Positions 1 to 6,006 of a DNA stretch of 15,352 nt are shown here, in pieces; position 1 is the stretch's first letter; each line of letters begins with the position of its first letter. This stretch comes from RUG472 sp045224495. Its GTDB lineage: Bacteria; Bacillota; Clostridia; Christensenellales; CAG-138. Both the position numbers and the translations under genes were made by a program. The notes under the pieces are model-generated. The model did not search any database. It saw only the letters and a program-made list of their open reading frames with translations, and had not been told where the DNA came from. Where the stretch lies: NCBI GenBank assembly GCA_045224495.1, contig JBGVAK010000132.1, positions 1 to 15,352 of the forward strand, read 5' to 3'.

Positions 1-2580
1 GTGGTGGAGCCGGACCGGGTGCTGGAGGAGGGCCGGACGGGCCGGATGCTGTTCCTGGAGTCCGTCACCGCCATGCTGGAGCGGGGCGAGGGCCATCCCA
101 AGCAGGCGAAGCTGCTCAGGGAGGACGGCCACCTCATCTCGGTGCTGAACACCCCGCGGACGGGGGCGATCTACGCCCTGTTCCGCACCTGCCGGGACAT
201 GGAGCACCGGATGCGGGTGAAGTGCACCCTGGAGGGGGCGCCCATGTACCTGGGGGATATGGGCGAGCTCAGCCGGGAGCTGAAGCGGTTCAGGCAAACC
301 GGCGGCAGCGCCCTCCTGTACGGCGGCGAAAGCGCCGACGCCCTGCTCCAAAGCCTGCAGGACGAGATACGCTGTGCCATAACGGACGAATTAACCAGAG
401 ATTTGGAGCCCGGCGAGGTGCTGATCCTGCGGGAGAGCCTGCCCCGAGGCTTTTTGTGCCCGGCCCGGAAGCTCATGGTGCTCACCGGCGCGGAGCTCTT
501 CGGCAAGCGCCTGAGCCGGCCCCGGAAGAAGAAGAGCGGCCTCAAGTTTTCCGATCTGACCGTGGGGGATTACGTGGTCCACGAGGCCCACGGCGTGGGC
601 CGGTTCGTGGGCGTGGAGCAGCTGACCGTGCAGAACAGCACCCGGGACTACCTGCTCCTGCTGTACAAGGGCGGCGACAAGCTGTACATCCCCACGGACC
701 AGCTGGACCGCATCCAGAAGTATATGGGCTCCTCCGGGGAGGACGTGGCCCCAACCCTAAGCAAGCTGGGGGGCGGCGAGTGGCAGCAGAAGGTGCAGAA
801 GGCCCGGGCGGCGGCGAAAAAGCTGGCCGTGGACCTGGCGGCCCTGTACGCCAAGCGCGCTTCCCTCCAGGGCTTCGCCTTCTCCCCCGACACCCCCTGG
901 CAGCGGAAGCTGGAAAGCGCCTTCCCCTACGAGGAGACCCGGGACCAGCTGCGGTGCATCCGGGAGGTGAAGGCGGACATGGAGAGCCGCCGGCCCATGG
1001 ATCGGCTGCTGTGCGGCGACGTGGGCTACGGCAAGACCGAGGTGGCTATCCGGGCGGCCTTCAAGGCCATCCAGGACGGGAAGCAGGCGGCGCTGCTAGC
1101 CCCCACCACCATCCTGGCCCAGCAGCACTACGCCACCATCTCCGAGCGGTTCGCCGCCTTCCCGGTGACCGTGGGGTGCCTGTCCCGGTTCCAGACGCCC
1201 AAGGAGCGGGAGGACGTGAAGAAGGCCCTGGCCACAGGGGAGCTGGACATGGTCATCGGCACCCACGCGCTCCTTGCTAAAGACGTGAAATTCAAGGATC
1301 TGGGCCTGCTCATCATCGACGAGGAGCACCGCTTCGGCGTGAACCACAAGGAGCAGATCAAGGCCATGCGCAGCCAGGTGGACGTGCTGACCATGACCGC
1401 CACCCCCATCCCCCGGACGCTGAATATGGCCATGACCGGGGTCAGAGACGTGTCCGTCATCGAGACGCCGCCGGAGAACCGGTTCCCGGTCCAGACCTAC
1501 GTGGTGGAATACACCGACGCCCAGATCGCCGCCGCCATCCGCCGGGAGCTGGGGCGGGGAGGCCAGGTGTTCCTGGTCAGCAACCGGGTCCTGGGCATGG
1601 AGAGCACCCTCAGCCATTTCCAGGAGCTGGTGCCCGAGGCTCGGTTCCTCATGGCTCACGGGCAGATGAACGAGCACGCCTTGGAACAGACCATGCTCTC
1701 CTTCATCCAGCATGAGGCAGACGTGCTCCTCTGCTCCACCATCGTGGAGAGCGGCGTGGATATCCCCAACTGCAATACCTTGGTGGTCCTGGACGCGGAC
1801 AAGCTGGGCCTTGCCCAGCTCTACCAGCTCAGGGGCCGGGTGGGGCGGTCGAACCGCATCGCCTACGCCTACTTCACCGTGCCCCAGAGCCGGTCCCTGC
1901 CGGAGGCGGCTCAAAAGCGGCTGCTGGCGGTCCGGGAGTTCACCCAGTTCGGAGCCGGATACCGGCTGGCCATGCGGGATCTGGAGATCCGCGGCGCCGG
2001 GAGCCTCCTGGGGGCGGAGCAGCACGGGCATTTGGCCGACGTGGGCTACGAATACTACTGCAAGCTCATCCGCCAGGCGGTGGACCAGGCCACGGGCCGG
2101 GAGGCGCCGCCCCTCATCGACACCGCCGTGGACGCCCCCGGGGACGCCTATGTGCCCAAGGGCTTTGTCAACGGCGAACTGCAGCGCATGGCCATGTACA
2201 AGCGCATCGCCGAGATCGAGGATGAGGCTATGTTCGACGACATGTACGATGAGTTCACGGACCGGTACGGAGATTTGCCCGACAGCGTGGAGCGGCTCAT
2301 GCGCCTCTCCCTCATCAAGCACTTGGCCGCCCAGGCCGGATTCCTGTCCGTGACCGTAAAACCCGGCAAGGCTACCTTAAAATACGACCAGAGCGCACGG
2401 CCCGACGGGGGCCGGCTCTTGATGGCTTTATCCAACGAACAGGGGGCGCGGCTCCTGGCTGGAAGCCCGGCAACCGTGGAGATCGCCGTCAAGGGACGCA
2501 GCGCGGACGAATTTGTAAAAAAACTGCCACAATTTCTTTCCATCTTAGCGGATTGCAACCGGCTGGAGGAGAGGGTATAA
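1..2580 (+). CDS. mfd: Transcription-repair coupling factor Mfd (5'-truncated by window edge)
   Basis: Mfd is a DNA translocase that removes RNA polymerase stalled at lesions and recruits the UvrABC excision machinery. The reading frame is already open at base 1 and gives 859 residues; the family is about 1150, so roughly 290 N-terminal residues (much of the UvrB-like module) lie upstream and the GTG at base 1 is not the real start. Visible in order: the rest of the UvrB-like region (about 1-170), the CarD-like RNA-polymerase-interacting domain beginning near residue 184 (VGDYVVHEAHGVG), and a superfamily 2 helicase core. The core has Walker A GDVGYGKT (339-346), DEEH box (440-443), motif III TMTATPIPRT (464-473) and the QLRGRVGRS motif (609-617). 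The TRCF C-terminal domain follows from about 710. The gene ends in TAA, 41 bp before the foldase lipoprotein, a neighbour pair often seen in Clostridia. No frameshift or missing motif is visible. Confidence 0.97.
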   Translation: MVEPDRVLEEGRTGRMLFLESVTAMLERGEGHPKQAKLLREDGHLISVLNTPRTGAIYALFRTCRDMEHRMRVKCTLEGAPMYLGDMGELSRELKRFRQTGGSALLYGGESADALLQSLQDEIRCAITDELTRDLEPGEVLILRESLPRGFLCPARKLMVLTGAELFGKRLSRPRKKKSGLKFSDLTVGDYVVHEAHGVGRFVGVEQLTVQNSTRDYLLLLYKGGDKLYIPTDQLDRIQKYMGSSGEDVAPTLSKLGGGEWQQKVQKARAAAKKLAVDLAALYAKRASLQGFAFSPDTPWQRKLESAFPYEETRDQLRCIREVKADMESRRPMDRLLCGDVGYGKTEVAIRAAFKAIQDGKQAALLAPTTILAQQHYATISERFAAFPVTVGCLSRFQTPKEREDVKKALATGELDMVIGTHALLAKDVKFKDLGLLIIDEEHRFGVNHKEQIKAMRSQVDVLTMTATPIPRTLNMAMTGVRDVSVIETPPENRFPVQTYVVEYTDAQIAAAIRRELGRGGQVFLVSNRVLGMESTLSHFQELVPEARFLMAHGQMNEHALEQTMLSFIQHEADVLLCSTIVESGVDIPNCNTLVVLDADKLGLAQLYQLRGRVGRSNRIAYAYFTVPQSRSLPEAAQKRLLAVREFTQFGAGYRLAMRDLEIRGAGSLLGAEQHGHLADVGYEYYCKLIRQAVDQATGREAPPLIDTAVDAPGDAYVPKGFVNGELQRMAMYKRIAEIEDEAMFDDMYDEFTDRYGDLPDSVERLMRLSLIKHLAAQAGFLSVTVKPGKATLKYDQSARPDGGRLLMALSNEQGARLLAGSPATVEIAVKGRSADEFVKKLPQFLSILADCNRLEERV

Positions 2581-2621
2581 TGGGGCGAAGCCATAGGATA
2601 CGAAAGGAAAGACGAATCGTG

Positions 2622-4037
2622 ATGAAGAAACTGTTGGCCCTGGCACTGTGCGGCCTCATGCTGCTGAGCCTGGTGGGCTGTTTGGAAGAGAAGGAAACCA
2701 AGGCGGAGGCGGAGACCAAGCCCGCCACCGAGACCACTGAGGCCACCGAGACGACGGAGACGAAGCCCGTCGTGGACGAGACGCTGCCCGCCTTTACGTT
2801 GGGTGATTTCACCGTCACCGTGGGCGAGGTAAAGAGCAGCTACAATACCATCGTGGAGTACATGGGCTATTACGGCATGGCCGCCCCCTCCACGGGCGAG
2901 GAGATCAAGCAGTATCGGGATATGATCATCGAGGATCTGCTCTCCGCCAAGGTCCTGCCCTGGAAAGCCAAAGAGATGGGCGTGGAGCTCACCGAGGAGA
3001 AGAAGGAGCAGGTGGCCCAAGAGGTGGAGGAGCTGCTGGCGGAGTACGCCGGGGACTATCTCGATCAGGCCAAGGAGGAGCTGGGCCAGGACGCCGGGGC
3101 TGCGGAAGTCGCCTTGAAGGCCCGGGAGCTGCTGGAGCAGGAGGTAGCGGAGTACTTCGGCTATCCCTTCAGCCAGTGGCTGGAGGAGTTGACCACCTCC
3201 TATGAGGAGAACGCCCTGACGGAGCTCCTGCAGGAGAAGTTCAACGAGGGCGTCTCCGTCACCGAAGAGCAGGCCAAGACCTGGTTCGACGCTGAGCTGA
3301 CCCGCCAGAAGGAGGACTTCGAGGGGGATTACAGCGTCTTCAAGCAGCAGGCGGACGCCTATCGGCTGGGAGATTCGGACGTGCCTACCCTGTACACCCC
3401 CGAGGGCGTGGGCCGCATGCAGGTCATCTCCTTCAACGTCAACGACGACGACAGCGCCGCCTACTCCGCCAACGAGCTGGAGATGACCAACCTGGAGGCG
3501 GAGTACGGGAAGCTGTTTTTGCGGGATCAGGACAAGGAGCGGCAGGCTGAGATCGTGGTCCGGTACGACGAGCTGAAGGCTCAGAACGCCGCCATGTTCG
3601 CGGTCATCCTGGAGAATGCCCAGAAGGCCCGGGCGGATGTGCTGGACGGCATGGACATGAAGGAGGCCTACGACAAGTACGCGGATCTGACGGGCGTGGT
3701 GGGCTACCACAACTACAAGGATGGGTTCGTACTCTTCAACACCCAGGAGCTGGATACGGAGTGGCCGGAGCAGGTCTGGAACACGGCCGTGGCCCTGAAG
3801 GAGGGGGAGGTGTCGGAGCTTTTGCAGGTGGGCGAGACCTTCTATCTCGTCAAGCGCCTGGCGGATCTCCCCGCCGGAGCTGCCGCCTTCGAGGACGATC
3901 CGGAGACCTACACCAAGGCCGCCCTGGCGGAGAAGCAGACTGAGGAGTGGAACGCCGTCCAGGAGGATTGGCTCCACGAGGCCCGGAACGCCGCCACCTT
4001 CTACGAGGACAACTACGCGGGCGTAGGCCTCTCCTGA
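2622..4037 (+). CDS. PrsA/SurA-like foldase lipoprotein (parvulin-type, divergent)
   Basis: Predicted extracytoplasmic lipoprotein of 471 residues that probably helps fold exported proteins. The N-terminus is a lipoprotein signal peptide: MKK, a hydrophobic stretch, then lipobox LVGC with the lipidated Cys at residue 20. A Glu/Thr/Lys-rich linker (about 21-55) follows, then a helical SurA-N-like region (about 60-225; TLGDFTVTVGEVKSSYN at its start). The C-terminal half has the pattern of a parvulin domain (about 265-415): the GRMQVISFNV strand, a long charged helical insertion, then LKEGEVSELLQVGETFYLVKRL, which matches the usual end of PPIC domains. The domain is diverged, so isomerase activity is not assured. 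The start is ATG 2622 or the adjacent GTG 2619, one residue apart; AGGA at 2605-2608 is slightly better spaced for GTG. It lies 41 bp after mfd, with no obvious promoter between, so it is probably co-transcribed and ends at the terminator at 4066. Confidence 0.85.
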   Translation: MKKLLALALCGLMLLSLVGCLEEKETKAEAETKPATETTEATETTETKPVVDETLPAFTLGDFTVTVGEVKSSYNTIVEYMGYYGMAAPSTGEEIKQYRDMIIEDLLSAKVLPWKAKEMGVELTEEKKEQVAQEVEELLAEYAGDYLDQAKEELGQDAGAAEVALKARELLEQEVAEYFGYPFSQWLEELTTSYEENALTELLQEKFNEGVSVTEEQAKTWFDAELTRQKEDFEGDYSVFKQQADAYRLGDSDVPTLYTPEGVGRMQVISFNVNDDDSAAYSANELEMTNLEAEYGKLFLRDQDKERQAEIVVRYDELKAQNAAMFAVILENAQKARADVLDGMDMKEAYDKYADLTGVVGYHNYKDGFVLFNTQELDTEWPEQVWNTAVALKEGEVSELLQVGETFYLVKRLADLPAGAAAFEDDPETYTKAALAEKQTEEWNAVQEDWLHEARNAATFYEDNYAGVGLS

Positions 4038-4065
4038 GGGGCTGGTCAAGGCACAAAAAAGTCTG

Positions 4066-4114
4066 AGAAGGGGTACAGCTCATGCTCGAAGCTGTACCCT
4101 TCTTGTGTTTTTTT
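4066..4114 (+). terminator. Rho-independent terminator after mfd-foldase
   Basis: AGAAGGGGTACAGCT (4066-4080) pairs with AGCTGTACCCTTCT (4090-4103), leaving one bulged G and a 9-nt loop. It is followed by TGTG and a run of T from 4107. It lies 28 bp after the lipoprotein stop and just before the next promoter, so it separates the two transcription units. Confidence 0.9.
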
Positions 4115-4124
4115 CAAAAACCCC

Positions 4125-4155
4125 TTGACTTTCCCCCTGGTGGAAGCTGTATAAA
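4125..4155 (+). promoter_or_regulatory. MerR-type promoter/operator with 19-bp spacer
   Basis: The -35 TTGACT (4125-4130) and -10 TATAAA (4150-4155) are separated by 19 bp instead of 17. The spacer carries a dyad, TTCC (4131-4134) and GGAA (4142-4145), centred at 4138, near the middle of the promoter. A 19-20 bp spacer with a central dyad is the known layout of MerR-family promoters, where the regulator untwists DNA to align the two hexamers. It sits 24 bp before the start codon of the MerR gene, so autoregulation of the whole three-gene operon is likely (inference). Confidence 0.75.
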
Positions 4156-4179
4156 GGAACCAGAAAGGACGTAAACGCC

Positions 4180-4824
4180 ATGAAGATCCAACAGGTGGAG
4201 GAGCTGGTGTCCATCAACAAGAAGAACATCCGCTTCTATGAGGAGCAAGGCCTCCTGTCCCCCGGCCGGGCCGAGAACGGCTATCGGGAGTACGGGCGGG
4301 AGGACGTGCGGCGGCTCCAACAGATAAAGCTTCTTCGGAAGCTGGCCGTGCCCATCGAGGACATCCGGGCCGTGTTGAAGGGCGAAGGTTCCTTGGAGAC
4401 CTGCCTTTCCCGGCAACTGCAAGCCTTCGACCGGCAGCGGGAGAGCCTGGACGCTATGGAGGACATGACAAAGGAGCTGTTGAGCCGCCCGGGCTTGACC
4501 CTGGAGGGGCTGGATGCAGAATCGTGCCTTGAACAGATCGAGCGGTTGGAAAAGGAGGGACAATCGTTTATGGACGTGTCGAAGCGGGACGTGCACCGCC
4601 GGAAGGCCACGGGCGCCATTCTGGGGGCGGTGATCTTCATCGCCCTGATCCTGCCCGCCCTGTTCGTCATTCTGTGGGCCAACGGGCAATCGCCCCTGCC
4701 GGTGGGGCTGTTGGTGCTTTTCGTCGCCATACCGGTGGTCGTCATCGTCTGCGTCGTGGCGGTGCTCATTCAACGGATCAAGGAGATCAAAGGAGGAGAA
4801 GAAGATGAAGCTGCTCAGTATTGA
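4180..4824 (+). CDS. MerR-family regulator with two C-terminal transmembrane helices
   Basis: A 214-residue DNA-binding regulator. Residues 1-70 form a MerR winged-helix domain: a helix-turn-helix near 3-23 (KKNIRFYEEQGLL), the wing with NGYREYGREDV (33-43), and the second helical pair (RRLQQIKLLRKLAVPIEDI). A helical, probably dimerising region spans about 72-130. Where classical MerR proteins have a ligand-binding domain, this one has two strongly hydrophobic segments (about 144-166 and 174-198) joined by a short loop, then a charged tail. It is therefore predicted to be tethered to the membrane with its DNA-binding domain in the cytoplasm. ATG 4180 follows AAAGGA at 4164-4169. The last 20 bases overlap the next gene, which implies translational coupling. 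It is probably autoregulated through the MerR-type promoter at 4125-4155. No Cys-based metal site of the MerR/CueR/ZntR kind is visible, so the inducer is unknown. Confidence 0.88.
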   Translation: MKIQQVEELVSINKKNIRFYEEQGLLSPGRAENGYREYGREDVRRLQQIKLLRKLAVPIEDIRAVLKGEGSLETCLSRQLQAFDRQRESLDAMEDMTKELLSRPGLTLEGLDAESCLEQIERLEKEGQSFMDVSKRDVHRRKATGAILGAVIFIALILPALFVILWANGQSPLPVGLLVLFVAIPVVVIVCVVAVLIQRIKEIKGGEEDEAAQY

Positions 4825-5143
4825 CAGTGTGCCCGGCCATGAGATCGAGGCCCTGGGCATGGTGAAGGGAGCCGTGGTGCAGACCAAGCACTTCGGCAAG
4901 GACTTTATGGCGGGCCTTAAGACCCTGGTGGGCGGCGAGATCGTGGCCTACACCGAGATGCTCAACGAAGCCCGGCAGATCGCCGTCAAGCGTATGGTGG
5001 ACGAGGCCAAGGCCCTGGACGCCGACGCCGTCATCGGCATCCGCTACGGCTCCGCCCAGGTTATGCAGGGGGCGGCGGAGGTCCTGGCCTACGGCACGGC
5101 GGTGAAGATCATCGGGCCCAAGGAAAGAACGGTGCGGCTGTGA
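4805..5143 (+). CDS. YbjQ/UPF0145 family protein
   Basis: A 112-residue cytoplasmic protein of the YbjQ (UPF0145) family, sometimes labelled heavy-metal-binding. It matches the family over its full length: an N-terminal strand, then GHEIEALGMVKGAVV (11-25), a central GGEIVAYTEMLNEARQIA (43-60), a helix with MVDEAKALDADAVIGIRY (64-81), and a final strand EVLAYGTAVKI (92-102). Family members form ring-shaped oligomers; no activity is firmly established and no metal-ligand cluster is evident here. ATG 4805 has a strong GGAGGA site at 4792-4797 placed inside the MerR gene, so the start is well supported despite the 20-bp overlap. The stop codon overlaps the GTG start of the next gene by 4 bp. The tight packing implies that all three proteins act in one process. 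Confidence 0.87.
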   Translation: MKLLSIDSVPGHEIEALGMVKGAVVQTKHFGKDFMAGLKTLVGGEIVAYTEMLNEARQIAVKRMVDEAKALDADAVIGIRYGSAQVMQGAAEVLAYGTAVKIIGPKERTVRL

Positions 5144-5928
5144 GCGTGCCGACTCTATCCCTGGTGTGCATGGCCCTGGCGGCGCTGTTCGCCTTCGCTA
5201 TCCCCGTCGTGCTGCTGATCTACTGTAAGAGGAAGGGCGCGGACGTTTTGCCCTTCTTCGTCGGCTGCGCCGTGTTCGTTCTCTTTGCCTTGATCCTGGA
5301 GGCACTGATGCATCAGCTGGTGCTGAAGGTGCTGCCCGTGGGCGAGAAGATCATGGGGAACACCCTCCTCTACGCCCTCTACGGGGGCCTGGCCGCTGGT
5401 GTCTTCGAGGAAACGGGCCGGTTCCTGGCCTTCAAGACCGTGCTGAAAAAGCGGCTGGGGAACGACCGCAACGCCCTCATGTACGGGGCGGGCCACGGCG
5501 GCGTCGAGGCCGTTTTGTTGCTGGGCTTCGCGTACATCAGCAATATCGTCATGTCGGTGCTCATCAACGCCGGGCAGACGGACGTGCTGACGGCCACCAC
5601 CCCCGGCGAGACAGCGGAACAGCTGAAGGCCGTCCTGGACAGCTTGGTCACCACCGCCCCCTGGACCTACCTCCTGGGCATGGTGGAGCGGGCCGTGGCC
5701 GTCACGACCCATATCTGTCTGTCAGTGTTGGTGTGGTTTGCCGTCAAGAAGCCCGGCAAGGGCTGGCTCTTCCCCCTGGCGATCCTTTTGCATGCGGCTT
5801 TCGACGGGATCACGGTGATCCTGGCAGACAAGCTCCCTGTCTGGGACGTGGAGCTTTGCCTGGTGGTCATAGTCCTGGGGCTGGTGCTCCTAACCCGCTC
5901 CGTGTGGAAAAAGAACGCGGAGGTGTGA
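5140..5928 (+). CDS. YhfC-family intramembrane (glutamic-type) protease
   Basis: A 262-residue integral membrane protein with about seven hydrophobic segments, beginning directly with one at 5-28. It carries the hallmarks of the YhfC family, which is related to CAAX/Abi and PrsW-type intramembrane proteases. These are FEETGRF (89-95, the EExxR signature), GAGHGGVEA (116-124, with H119 and E123), H191 in TTHICLS, and LLHAAFDG (216-223, with H218 and D222). Such acidic and His residues inside membrane segments are the expected active site. The substrate is unknown. The start is GTG 5140, overlapping the upstream TGA as GTGA, with AAGGAAAG about 12 bases ahead. An ATG farther inside would lose most of the first helix. 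It is the last gene of the MerR-YbjQ-YhfC operon and ends 16 bp before the terminator. Proteolysis of the membrane-tethered MerR regulator is a reasonable guess, not shown. Confidence 0.85.
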   Translation: MSVPTLSLVCMALAALFAFAIPVVLLIYCKRKGADVLPFFVGCAVFVLFALILEALMHQLVLKVLPVGEKIMGNTLLYALYGGLAAGVFEETGRFLAFKTVLKKRLGNDRNALMYGAGHGGVEAVLLLGFAYISNIVMSVLINAGQTDVLTATTPGETAEQLKAVLDSLVTTAPWTYLLGMVERAVAVTTHICLSVLVWFAVKKPGKGWLFPLAILLHAAFDGITVILADKLPVWDVELCLVVIVLGLVLLTRSVWKKNAEV

Positions 5929-5940
5929 AACCGCACATGG

Positions 5941-5970
5941 AAAAAGGCGAGGAAATCCTCGCCTTTTTTT
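5941..5970. terminator. Bidirectional terminator between convergent yhfC-like and NlpC/P60 genes
   Basis: AAGGCGAGGA (5944-5953) pairs with TCCTCGCCTT (5956-5965), giving a GC-rich stem with a tiny loop. T runs on to 5970 on the plus strand. An A tract at 5941-5945 becomes a T tract on the minus strand. It lies between the stops of two convergent genes (5928 and 6007), so it can end both transcripts. Confidence 0.88.
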
Positions 5971-6006
5971 GATTTGACGAATTCTTCGGATCCGGCAGTC
6001 TGAAGA

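Noticed and set aside
1096..2322. 408-codon antisense frame inside mfd
   Set aside because: It is a shadow of the mfd helicase core; the His/Val/Gly-rich product has no recognisable domain.
2148..4049. 633-codon frame antisense to mfd and the foldase lipoprotein
   Set aside because: It spans two real genes and their intergenic space. The product is Leu/Gly/His-rich without a start signal, and the two sense genes are well supported.
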